Origin: Lentisphaera sp.
GTDB lineage: Bacteria > Verrucomicrobiota > Lentisphaeria > Victivallales > GWF2-50-93
Direction: 5' to 3'
Length of the DNA: 5,338 bases
Assembly (NCBI GenBank): GCA_020721745.1
Contig: DYMC01000165.1
Location: forward strand, 1-5,338
This document shows positions 1-5,338 of the stretch, piece by piece; positions within the stretch are counted from its first letter, which is position 1, and each line of letters opens with the position of its first letter. The notes under the pieces are model-generated. The model saw only the letters and a program-made list of their open reading frames with translations, had not been told where the DNA came from and did no database searches. The translations under genes and the position numbers were made by a program.

Positions 1-150
1 CAGGCTCCTCAGTATGGCTCTCGCCTCCGAGTTCGTTGTTGCAGGTCCGCAAAGGTTCCCTGCCGTTGCAGTTTCCGCCCTGTATGCTATCATCCTAAAA
101 TAGGTCAAATGTCCGGTCGCTTCAAACACGCCGAGGGCTGGATCAGGCAT
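1..150 (-). pseudogene. Possible transposase C-terminal remnant, running off the left edge
   Basis: On the minus strand a frame is open from about 303 to the window edge at 1. Its distal part reads HLTYFRMIAYRAETATAG, followed by a stretch ending ARAILRSL. From memory, a YFRMIAYRAET-like segment followed by an acidic/ARxLLR stretch occurs near the C-terminus of a widespread group of DDE-type transposases; I cannot name the IS family. The match seems to begin near residue HLTYF (around position 111). The residues before it, up to the hydrolase gene, do not look like transposase, which suggests a truncated copy and not an intact gene. The true start is undefined: in-frame ATG codons lie at 148-150 and 91-93, neither with a convincing ribosome binding site, so the given start is only the outermost ATG. 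It lies downstream of the hydrolase on the same strand. It could instead be the start of an unrelated small gene continuing leftwards. Confidence 0.4.
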
Positions 151-220
151 CGTCCCAACGGATTCTGCGGGGCTGGACACAATCCCTTGGTAAATATACA
201 GTAAACGTCTATACAATCCC

Positions 221-955
221 CTATTTAGGGCTCTGAACGGCACCGGCACGGAATCTCCCCTGCCGCAGGAACTCCGCGCAGGCGGCGAGCACGTCGCGCC
301 GGTTCATGATGAAGGTGTGGAAGGACTCCACAACGAGGAAGTCCTGCATCGTGTCGGTTTTTGCTTCATCAACTCCCACCTTCGCGTCGAACTGCGCCGC
401 TATCACACCATGCTCGAACTGCGGGGCGGGCAGCGACGCGGCAAACGAATCCTCATCGCTGCGAATTTCGCGCAGCGGCTTCAGTATCAGGGGCAGGAAT
501 GGGAATTTCGAGAAGAGAGAGGCCTTTCTCGATCCTCTGTTCGGCGGGGCGAGCATTACCGTCCTTCCGTCCGGGAACGACTCTGCGAAATTCGCAGCGG
601 CGCAGCGCAGCACTATCCCGCCCAGACTGTGCGTGATGAAATTGATCCTGCCAGGCATCGTTTGGCGGACATCGCGGATAAAATCCAAAAGCATCGCCGC
701 GTGCCGAGACACCGATGACTTTCCGGAGATATAGTCGTAGACAAGGACCGAATAGCCGTTTCTACTCAAAAAGAACCCAGGAACGAGCATGGACAGTCCG
801 GTCCTGCCAAGCCCGTGGATCAGGATGACCGTCCCGGCCGGACGGGCTGTCTTCCCGCGAGGCTCCAGACGGAGCGCGGCTGGGCGGCTGGAGAGCAGAA
901 CCCTCCTGCGCAGGACGGAAATGACGAAGAGAAGAATATTCGACTGGATTTCCAT
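221..955 (-). CDS. Alpha/beta hydrolase, lipase/esterase-like
   Basis: A 244-residue protein with the landmarks of a serine alpha/beta hydrolase. An HGLGRTG oxyanion-hole loop (residues 47-53) follows the hydrophobic strand TVILI. The nucleophile elbow is THSLGG, with Ser110. Thr replaces the usual first Gly of GxSxG, which is common in the LipA/COG1075-like lipases this resembles. The segment APPNRGS (136-142) is also typical of that group. The probable catalytic acid is Asp190, or Asp196, and the base is His213 in SFHTFIMN. Residues 7-16 are hydrophobic and followed by an Arg cluster (17-19), so a weak membrane anchor is possible, but no clear signal peptidase site is seen. The substrate is unknown; an ester or lipid is inferred from the family. 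The start ATG (953-955) lies one base beyond the TGA of the zinc-ribbon gene (TGA-G-ATG), implying cotranscription and likely translational coupling. Nothing suggests truncation. Confidence 0.85.
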   Translation of the reverse strand: MEIQSNILLFVISVLRRRVLLSSRPAALRLEPRGKTARPAGTVILIHGLGRTGLSMLVPGFFLSRNGYSVLVYDYISGKSSVSRHAAMLLDFIRDVRQTMPGRINFITHSLGGIVLRCAAANFAESFPDGRTVMLAPPNRGSRKASLFSKFPFLPLILKPLREIRSDEDSFAASLPAPQFEHGVIAAQFDAKVGVDEAKTDTMQDFLVVESFHTFIMNRRDVLAACAEFLRQGRFRAGAVQSPK

Positions 956-956
956 C

Positions 957-1655
957 TCATTGGAAGTATATGATGTGCGAGCAGTTGTCGCACTGGACGA
1001 TGAGGTCTTTTCTCGCCTGGTTCGCAGTGTGCGGAGTGAGTTTGAGGTGGCAGTTGGAGCATATGGAGTCCTTCACTTCCGCGACCGGGATTCCAGTCCC
1101 CTTCGCGAGGAGCCTTTCGTATAGCTTCAACGCTATCCTGTCTATTCCCGGCGAAAGTTTTTCGCGTTCGGATTTGAGACGGGATATTTCCGCGTTGATC
1201 TTGGCTTCGATGTCGTGCATGTCCTTGATCTCCTCGTCGGCCTGCTTCTCCTTCGCCTTGAGCCTGGCCTCGAGATCCTTGATCTTGGACTTGTTCTCGG
1301 AGATCTTGTCCATAAGGACGAGCTGCTGCGTCTCGAAGTCGCCTATCTGCTTCCTTATCCCTTCTATCTCGTTCATGAGGGACCTGTATTCGTCGTTCTT
1401 CCTTATCATGGAGGACTGGCTCTGGAGCTTCCGTATCTGCTCGTCCTTCTCCTTGATGCTCGCCTCGACTTTTTTTATCTCGAGCTCCTCCGCCATCAAT
1501 ATTTCCTTTTGCGCGGCGAAGTTCGCCTTGTCGGCCTCGATCTGGGCGGTGATCTTCCCTGTTTCGATCGGAATGGTCTCCAGACGCGTCTTCATCGCCC
1601 TGATTTTGAGATCCTGCTCCTGCAGAGCGAGGAGTTTTTCAATCTGCACGTTCAT
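957..1655 (-). CDS. Coiled-coil C4 zinc-ribbon protein (CT398/HP0958-like, DUF164)
   Basis: A 232-residue protein of two parts. Residues about 5-165 are rich in Lys, Glu, Gln and Leu with heptad-like spacing, forming a long helical hairpin coiled coil; the turn is probably near the conserved-looking RKNDEY (85-90). The C-terminal part holds a C4 zinc ribbon: Cys199 and Cys202 (CSNC), then Cys222 and Cys225 (CDNC), with the KLTPHTANQAR stretch between them. This matches the family of Chlamydia CT398 (CdsZ) and Helicobacter HP0958 (FlgZ) in length and order. Those members are reported to bind RpoN and secretion/flagellar components, but in most bacteria the role is unknown, so no function is assigned here. 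The start is supported by AAAGGAG (1661-1667 on this strand), about five bases before the ATG. The gene follows ruvB at a distance of 76 bp and runs into the hydrolase gene with a one-base gap. Confidence 0.88.
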   Translation of the reverse strand: MNVQIEKLLALQEQDLKIRAMKTRLETIPIETGKITAQIEADKANFAAQKEILMAEELEIKKVEASIKEKDEQIRKLQSQSSMIRKNDEYRSLMNEIEGIRKQIGDFETQQLVLMDKISENKSKIKDLEARLKAKEKQADEEIKDMHDIEAKINAEISRLKSEREKLSPGIDRIALKLYERLLAKGTGIPVAEVKDSICSNCHLKLTPHTANQARKDLIVQCDNCSHIIYFQ

Positions 1656-1660
1656 TTTTT

Positions 1661-1667
1661 CTCCTTT
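1661..1667 (-). promoter_or_regulatory. Ribosome binding site of the zinc-ribbon gene
   Basis: AAAGGAG on the minus strand, followed by five A residues and then ATG (1653-1655). It is a strong Shine-Dalgarno match and fixes this start codon. Confidence 0.8.
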
Positions 1668-1683
1668 GTGTTGCTCCGGCGTT

Positions 1684-1710
1684 CCCCGGGATTAAACTAA
1701 TCCCCCGGGG
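1684..1710 (-). repeat. GC-rich stem-loop between ruvB and the zinc-ribbon gene
   Basis: The arms GGGATTA (1688-1694) and TAATCCC (1698-1704) pair across a three-base loop. The stem extends through CCCC (1684-1687) with GGGG (1707-1710) across a two-base bulge. It lies 21 bases after the ruvB stop in the direction of ruvB transcription. No T-run follows it on either strand, so it is not a canonical intrinsic terminator. It could be an mRNA-stabilising or attenuating hairpin at the end of ruvB. Its flank shares the 10-mer GGCGTTCCCC (1678-1687) with the foldback element after tkt (5003-5012). Confidence 0.55.
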
Positions 1711-1731
1711 AGGCGGAAGCCATCCCCGAGG

Positions 1732-2781
1732 TCAGAAAAGCTTCAATTCTTCGTCGGTCCCCCTCCTCCCCGATTTTGCAATATCGGACGCGGTCAGCCC
1801 GAATTTCCTCAGCGCCTTGTCGGTCGGGATTCTTCCCTGCGGCGTGCGCATCACGTATCCCTCCTGGATGAGAAAGGGCTCGTAGACCTCCTCGATGGTG
1901 CCCTCCTCCTCCCCCACGGCGACGGAGAGGTTCTTCACGCCTACTGGCCTGGCGGAGAACTTATATATCAAAGCCTCCAGAATGCGGTTGTCCATCTCGT
2001 CGAGGCCGTCGTCGTCTATGTTCAGCATCTTGAGCGCAGCGACGGCGACTTCTCCGGAAATTCTGTTGTCCGCCCTCACCTGTGCATAGTCTCTCGCCCA
2101 GCGGAGGAGGTTGTTGGCCACGCGCGGTGTGCCGCGGCTTCTTGCCGCGACGGCCAAAGCCCCCGCATCGTCTATCTCGATGTTCAGTATCTTCGCGGAA
2201 CGGTGGATTATCTCGACGAGTTCTTCCGGCTTGTAGTAGTCGAGGCGGCAGTTCAGCGCGAAACGCGAGCGCAGAGGCGCGGAGAGAAGCCCGGAGCGGG
2301 TCGTCGCCCCGATGAGGGTGAACTGCTGTATGTTGAGCCGCACGGAACGTCCACCAGGGCCCTGGTCTATGACTATGTCTATGAAGAAATCCTCCATCGC
2401 GCTGTAGAGATACTCCTCGACGCTGGTGTTGAGTCGGTGGATTTCATCCACGAAGAGTATGTCGCCTTTCTGGAGGGAGGTCAGCAGACCGGCGAGGTCA
2501 CCGGGCTTCTCCAGGACCGGCCCGCTCGATGATTTGATGTTCACCCCCCTTTCGTTGGCAATTATATACGCCAGGGTCGTCTTGCCAAGTCCCGGGGGGC
2601 CGCTGAGGAGGATGTGCCCGAGAGGGTCCTTCCGCATCTTGGACGCCTTCACGAAGAGCTCGATGCGCTCCTTCACGCTGTCCTGACCGGGGAAGTTCTT
2701 GAAAAGCTTCGGGCGAAGGGTGTTGTCGAACTCGACATCCTTCTTGTTCAGTGTTGATGTTATGAACCTTTCTTTTTCCAT
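1732..2781 (-). CDS. ruvB: Holliday junction branch migration ATPase RuvB
   Basis: RuvB is the hexameric AAA+ motor that works with RuvA to drive branch migration of Holliday junctions during recombinational repair. From the ATG at 2779-2781 it is 349 residues, close to the family's usual 330-350. Walker A is GPPGLGKT (61-68, Lys67) and Walker B is LFVDEIHR (Asp112, Glu113). Sensor 1 is in FTLIGATTRSG (154-164), the arginine finger is Arg173 in PLRSRF, and the sensor 2 region is RGTPR (216-220). The winged-helix C-terminal domain ends with RTPQGR (312-317). A TTG 36 bases upstream (2815-2817) could extend it by 12 residues, but those do not resemble RuvB and have no ribosome binding site. The chosen ATG is preceded by GGGG at a rather long 11-base spacing. 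All key residues are intact. ruvA and ruvC are not adjacent: the upstream neighbour is the divergent tkt. Confidence 0.97.
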   Translation of the reverse strand: MEKERFITSTLNKKDVEFDNTLRPKLFKNFPGQDSVKERIELFVKASKMRKDPLGHILLSGPPGLGKTTLAYIIANERGVNIKSSSGPVLEKPGDLAGLLTSLQKGDILFVDEIHRLNTSVEEYLYSAMEDFFIDIVIDQGPGGRSVRLNIQQFTLIGATTRSGLLSAPLRSRFALNCRLDYYKPEELVEIIHRSAKILNIEIDDAGALAVAARSRGTPRVANNLLRWARDYAQVRADNRISGEVAVAALKMLNIDDDGLDEMDNRILEALIYKFSARPVGVKNLSVAVGEEEGTIEEVYEPFLIQEGYVMRTPQGRIPTDKALRKFGLTASDIAKSGRRGTDEELKLF

Positions 2782-2898
2782 TTCGGATATTGCCCCGGCT
2801 GATTGCAAAATCTGCAACGCAAATTATCTTATGAGCCGGAAAAGTCCAGTATGGAAAAGCAAAATACTGCAAAAAAATAAAAACAGGAGAGTATAAAA
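2782..2898. promoter_or_regulatory. Divergent ruvB-tkt intergenic region, presumed promoters and dyads
   Basis: This 117-bp AT-rich spacer must carry the promoters of both divergent genes if neither is read through from elsewhere. Only weak hexamers are visible. For tkt these are TTGCAA (2803-2808) and TATCTT (2825-2830), 16 bases apart. For ruvB there is a GATAAT on the minus strand (2823-2828) without a convincing -35. Two dyads stand out: TTGCA-N5-TGCAA (2803-2817), overlapping the proposed tkt -35, and CAGTAT-N11-ATACTG (2847-2869), in the presumed tkt leader. Either could be an operator or RNA hairpin. The dyads are seen directly; their function is inferred. Confidence 0.35.
2885..2891 (+). 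promoter_or_regulatory. Ribosome binding site of tkt
   Basis: AGGAGAG lies seven bases before the ATG at 2899-2901. It is a strong Shine-Dalgarno match and selects this start over the Met codons at residues 6 and 7. Confidence 0.85.
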
Positions 2899-4896
2899 AT
2901 GCCAGACTACAGCATGATGAAGCTTGGAGCCGACACTATAAGGGTTCTTGCCGCCGAGGGGGTTCAGGCCGCAAAATCCGGACACCCTGGCATGCCGATG
3001 GGATGCGCCGACTTCGCCTTTTCCCTGTGGTTCAAGCACATGCGCCACAATCCGGCCAACCCCCATTGGCTCGCCCGCGACAGGTTCGTCTTGTCCGCCG
3101 GACACGGCTCCATGCTGCTCTACAGCCTCCTGCATCTTTTCGAATACCCGGGAATGACAATCGAGGAGCTCAAACGCTTCCGCCAGCTTGACAGCAGGAC
3201 GCCGGGGCATCCGGAGCTGGGCCACACCGACGGCGTCGAGGTCACAACAGGACCGCTTGGCAGCGGATTCGCCACCGCGGTCGGCATGGCCATAGCGGCG
3301 AAGAATTTCGCCGCACGCACGGAACTGCAAGGAACTGGACTTCTTGACCCGAAGATATTCGTGCTATCGAGCGACGGATGCATGATGGAGGGCACGACGC
3401 ATGAGGCGGCATCCCTCGCCGGCCATCTCAAGCTGGACAACATCGTCTGCTTCTACGACGACAACTCGATAAGCATAGAGGGAAGCACGTCGCTCTCGTT
3501 CAGCGAGGATGTCGCCAGAAGATTCGACGCATATGGCTGGCGTGTCGTGAAGGTTGCGGACGCGAACGATCCGGCTCTCATAGACAAAGGCATCAAGAAG
3601 GCGCTGAAAACGGACGGGCGTCCGACCCTCATAGTCGGCAAGACCGTCATCGGCTTCGGCTCTCCCGGCAAGGCCGGCAAGCATTCATGCCACGGGGAGC
3701 CGCTCGGAGACGAGGAGCTTGCTGCAGTGAAGAAGGCTCTCGGATTCGAGGGCAAGCCCCCCTTCCACGTTCCCGAGGAGCTGAAGGCCGCCCTCGCGAA
3801 GAGGCGCAAAAAACTCGTCAAGGACGCTTCGAAATGGGACAAGGAGTTCCAGGCCCACCTCGAACAGAATCCAGGCAAGGCGGAGAAAATGTCCGCGCTG
3901 CTCGACAAGAAGCTTCCGGAAAATCTCCTCGAGGAGTTATTGAAGGCCGCACCGAAGGACAAGCCCGAGGCGACAAGATCCAGCGGCGGAGCAGTGCTCA
4001 ACCGCGCGGCGGAACTGGTTCCGGCGCTGATGGGAGGCTCGGCGGACCTTGCTCCCTCGACAAAGACTCTCCTGAAGAGCGCCACGGATTTCTCCGCAGC
4101 CAACAGGGCCGGCAGGAACATGCACTTCGGGGTCCGCGAACTCGGCATGAGCCTCGTTGCGAATGGCATGGCGATATACGGCTCGACAATACCGTATGCG
4201 GCCACGTTCTTCGTCTTCTCCGACTACATGAAGCCGGGAATCAGGCTCGCCGCCATCCAGGGGCTCCACGTGATATATGTCCTGACGCACGACTCGTTCT
4301 ACGTGGGCGAGGACGGCCCGACGCATCAACCCATAGACCAGTTCGCGATGCTTCGCGCGATCCCCGGAATGACCGTGATACGCCCCGGGGAGGCGAACGA
4401 GGTCGCGCACGCCTGGGCCACCGCCCTGAAACAGAAGGGGCCTACGGCGCTTCTGCTCACCAGACAAAATCTCGATCCCCTGCCGCCGGACATGGCATCC
4501 AGGATACAGGTGGACAAAGGCGCATATGTCCTTGGCGAGGAGGACGGGTTCGACATGATCCTGATTGCGAGCGGCTCAGAGCTGGGACTGGCGTTGAAAG
4601 CGGCCGACATACTCAGAAGGGAAGGAAGGAAAATCCGCGTCGTCTCAATGCCGTCACAGGAACTCTTCATGAGACAGGACAAGGCCTATCGCGACAGCGT
4701 CCTGCCGCCATCCTGCAGGAAAAGGGTCTCGATCGAAGCGTCGAGCACATTCGGATGGGACAGGTTCACCGGGCTCGACGGCATATGCATCGGAATAGAC
4801 CACTTCGGACTATCGGCGCCCTACAAGGTGCTCGCGGAAAAATTCGGATTCACCCCCGAAAAGGTCGTCGAGAGGATAAAGGCGCGCTGGCAGTAG
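2899..4896 (+). CDS. tkt: Transketolase
   Basis: Transketolase is a cytosolic thiamine-diphosphate enzyme that moves two-carbon ketol units between sugar phosphates (xylulose-5-P with ribose-5-P or erythrose-4-P) in the non-oxidative pentose phosphate pathway. The 665-residue length matches E. coli TktA (about 663). In the N-terminal ThDP domain are KSGHPG (His29), SAGHGS (His69), TPGHPE (His104), the Mg/ThDP motif SDGCMMEG (Asp159) through YDDNSI (Asn189), and HSCHG (His265). Ser in place of the first Gly of GDG also occurs in other transketolases. The pyrimidine domain has GGSADLAPS (379-387), the catalytic Glu414 in GVRELGM, and EDGPTHQP (Asp472, His476); TRQN (Arg522) is a likely phosphate-binding Arg. 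The C-terminal domain includes IASGSE (556-561) and VVSMPS (581-586). No break is seen. It diverges from ruvB, and no intrinsic terminator follows: the next structure is the foldback element starting 28 bases after the stop. Confidence 0.97.
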   Translation: MPDYSMMKLGADTIRVLAAEGVQAAKSGHPGMPMGCADFAFSLWFKHMRHNPANPHWLARDRFVLSAGHGSMLLYSLLHLFEYPGMTIEELKRFRQLDSRTPGHPELGHTDGVEVTTGPLGSGFATAVGMAIAAKNFAARTELQGTGLLDPKIFVLSSDGCMMEGTTHEAASLAGHLKLDNIVCFYDDNSISIEGSTSLSFSEDVARRFDAYGWRVVKVADANDPALIDKGIKKALKTDGRPTLIVGKTVIGFGSPGKAGKHSCHGEPLGDEELAAVKKALGFEGKPPFHVPEELKAALAKRRKKLVKDASKWDKEFQAHLEQNPGKAEKMSALLDKKLPENLLEELLKAAPKDKPEATRSSGGAVLNRAAELVPALMGGSADLAPSTKTLLKSATDFSAANRAGRNMHFGVRELGMSLVANGMAIYGSTIPYAATFFVFSDYMKPGIRLAAIQGLHVIYVLTHDSFYVGEDGPTHQPIDQFAMLRAIPGMTVIRPGEANEVAHAWATALKQKGPTALLLTRQNLDPLPPDMASRIQVDKGAYVLGEEDGFDMILIASGSELGLALKAADILRREGRKIRVVSMPSQELFMRQDKAYRDSVLPPSCRKRVSIEASSTFGWDRFTGLDGICIGIDHFGLSAPYKVLAEKFGFTPEKVVERIKARWQ

Positions 4897-4918
4897 ACAT
4901 CCACCGAAAGCGAATAAT

Positions 4919-4924
4919 AGGTGC
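4919..4924 (+). repeat. Candidate target-site duplication, left copy (AGGTGC)
   Basis: AGGTGC directly abuts the left end of the foldback element and is repeated exactly at 5039-5044, abutting the right end. A matching pair of 6-mers placed this way is expected for a target-site duplication. Confidence 0.5.
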
Positions 4925-4944
4925 GGGGTAATTGCAAAATTGCC
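4925..4944 (+). repeat. Left terminal inverted repeat of the MITE-like element
   Basis: This 20-bp arm matches the right arm in reverse complement at 19 of 20 positions. Its core 10-mer ATTGCAAAAT (4931-4940) also occurs upstream of tkt at 2802-2811. Confidence 0.75.
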
Positions 4945-4987
4945 GACGGAACACATCGAGGGGCACTTGCGCGCTTGGGGCTTAAGA

Positions 4988-5005
4988 GCCAGCCATAAGG
5001 CTGGC
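4988..5005. repeat. Internal hairpin of the MITE-like element
   Basis: A perfect 7-bp stem, GCCAGCC/GGCTGGC, with the loop ATAA. No T-tract follows on either strand, so a simple intrinsic terminator is not supported. Confidence 0.7.
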
Positions 5006-5018
5006 GTTCCCCTAAAAA

Positions 5019-5038
5019 GGCAATTTTGCAATTACCTC
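5019..5038 (-). repeat. Right terminal inverted repeat of the MITE-like element
   Basis: This is the reverse-complement partner of 4925-4944, perfect over the inner 18 bases (5019-5036) with one mismatch in the outer two. Confidence 0.75.
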
Positions 5039-5044
5039 AGGTGC
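5039..5044 (+). repeat. Candidate target-site duplication, right copy (AGGTGC)
   Basis: Exact copy of the hexamer at 4919-4924, adjoining the right end of the foldback element. Confidence 0.5.
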
Positions 5045-5215
5045 TTCTTGTCACCGGTAGGGGATATCGGGCTGATACACTACCTGCTCGGTAGGTCCCT
5101 CGTAGAAAAGTTTGGCGGACAAGAACCCGCCCTAGCTATTTCGTTCAGCGTTATCACGTTCCCGCTGATCCCGAGGCTCGCCGATGCCCTATCGGGGTTT
5201 GTTTTGAAATAAATT
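5039..5215 (+). pseudogene. Possible 3' remnant of a membrane-protein gene
   Basis: The frame from the right edge of the foldback element to the TAA at 5213-5215 encodes about 58 residues that look protein-like. A segment with GDIGLIHYLLGRSLVEKFGG is followed by a hydrophobic stretch, ALAISFSVITFPLIPRL, and a short charged end. The arrangement of 'IHYLLGRSLVE' followed by a membrane helix recalls the C-terminal end of acyltransferase-3 or DUF418-type membrane proteins, but this is only an impression. No proper start exists. The open frame continues leftwards through the foldback element to a TTG at 4940 without a ribosome binding site, and removing the element would join it to tkt 3' DNA with no gene head. 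It is most likely a decayed gene tail or a chance open frame. Confidence 0.22.
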
Positions 5216-5338
5216 CCAACACAGCCGTCCCATAGGATCGGCGATTTTTGGAGATCGGATACTACTGCGACAGTTTGCAATTCAACGCTCGGCTAGTTGC
5301 CCAAAGGGGAAAATATTTCATTCACTGCCAATGAATTA
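5216..5338. other. Right-end non-coding stretch, nothing identified
   Basis: No gene, RNA gene or clear promoter is recognised in these 123 bases. A 9-mer TTTGCAATT (5274-5282) matches part of the foldback element's right arm. A weak 6-bp dyad TTCATT/AATGAA (5317-5322, 5330-5335) lies at the window edge. Both may be chance. Confidence 0.5.

Larger units (their letters stand above)
4925..5038. mobile_element. MITE-like foldback element, 114 bp
   Basis: The ends form 20-bp terminal inverted repeats: GGGGTAATTGCAAAATTGCC at 4925-4944 and, read on the other strand, GAGGTAATTGCAAAATTGCC at 5019-5038. They differ only at the second base, and the inner 18 bp are perfect. The interior is GC-rich, has no coding capacity of its own, and contains a perfect hairpin GCCAGCC-ATAA-GGCTGGC (4988-5005). 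AGGTGC is directly repeated at both outer borders (4919-4924 and 5039-5044), as expected for a 6-bp target duplication. This is the form of a non-autonomous miniature inverted-repeat element mobilised by a transposase elsewhere. I cannot assign a transposase family from the ends. An alternative is a large intergenic RNA hairpin acting at the 3' end of tkt. The structure is certain; mobility is inferred. Confidence 0.6.

Noticed and set aside
970..1695. Plus-strand open frame opposite the zinc-ribbon gene
   Set aside because: It is antisense to a well-supported gene. Its Ser/Phe/Leu-rich product mirrors the Lys/Glu-rich coiled-coil codons of the real strand.
2851..2880. Nine-codon potential leader peptide (MEKQNTAKK) before tkt
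   Set aside because: The ribosome binding site is poor, there is no run of regulatory codons, and no terminator/antiterminator structure follows. An ATG in A-rich DNA is easily produced by chance.
3373..3381. Ser instead of Gly at the first position of the transketolase GDG motif (SDG)
   Set aside because: From family knowledge SDG occurs in other bacterial transketolases. The metal-binding Asp and the downstream DDN are present, so the enzyme is probably fully functional.
3453..4205. Minus-strand open frame opposite tkt (250 codons)
   Set aside because: It is antisense to tkt, low-complexity Ser/Ala-rich, with no motif or ribosome binding site support.
3687..4931. Long plus-strand open frame (414 codons) overlapping tkt in another frame
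   Set aside because: It lies almost wholly inside tkt, whose every motif is intact. The alternative product is rich in Arg and Gly with no recognisable domain, as expected for a shifted reading of GC-rich codons.
4977..5016. Intrinsic terminator for tkt within the foldback element
   Set aside because: The hairpin is followed by GTTCCCCTAAAAAGG on the plus strand and by no T-run on the minus strand, so the canonical signature is missing on both.
5080..5280. Minus-strand 66-codon open frame at the right end
   Set aside because: It has no recognisable family, no clear ribosome binding site, and overlaps the more protein-like plus-strand tail.
5317..5335. Six-base inverted repeat TTCATT/AATGAA at the window edge
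   Set aside because: It is short and AT-rich with no adjacent gene visible, and is not distinguishable from chance.

Overview
The window is a compact bacterial segment with moderately high GC, ordinary genes, and a short stretch of mobile or decayed DNA at each end. Four intact protein genes can be supported. Three lie on the minus strand in the order ruvB (Holliday-junction helicase), a coiled-coil C4 zinc-ribbon protein of the CT398/HP0958 type, and a lipase-like alpha/beta hydrolase. The fourth, transketolase (tkt), lies on the plus strand and diverges from ruvB across a 117-bp intergenic region. Remembered resemblance of RuvB and the zinc-ribbon protein suggests a bacterium near the Planctomycetes-Verrucomicrobia-Chlamydiae/Lentisphaerae group. 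This is a weak inference, because no rRNA or other phylogenetic marker is present.

Layout. Positions 1-220 lie downstream of the hydrolase and hold what looks like the C-terminal part of a transposase, reading leftwards off the window. The hydrolase (221-955) and zinc-ribbon gene (957-1655) are separated by one base, so they are almost certainly cotranscribed and probably translationally coupled. A 76-bp gap containing a GC-rich hairpin with no T-tract separates the zinc-ribbon gene from ruvB (1732-2781), which probably heads the same transcript. The ruvB-tkt spacer carries two small dyads and only weak promoter-like hexamers. The tkt gene (2899-4896) has a clear ribosome binding site.

Right end. 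Twenty-eight bases after tkt there is a 114-bp foldback element (4925-5038). It has 20-bp terminal inverted repeats matching at 19 of 20 positions, an internal perfect 7-bp hairpin, and AGGTGC directly repeated on both sides. This is the structure of a non-autonomous MITE with a 6-bp target duplication. Immediately beyond it, an open frame ending at 5215 looks like the C-terminal tail of a membrane protein with no 5' end. The last 123 bases hold nothing recognisable.

How the genes relate. RuvB (recombination repair) and transketolase (pentose phosphate/Calvin carbon exchange) are housekeeping functions with no evident link. The cotranscribed zinc-ribbon protein and hydrolase have no firmly assignable pathway. 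No new multi-gene system is visible. The most notable item is the MITE-like element and the debris beside it.
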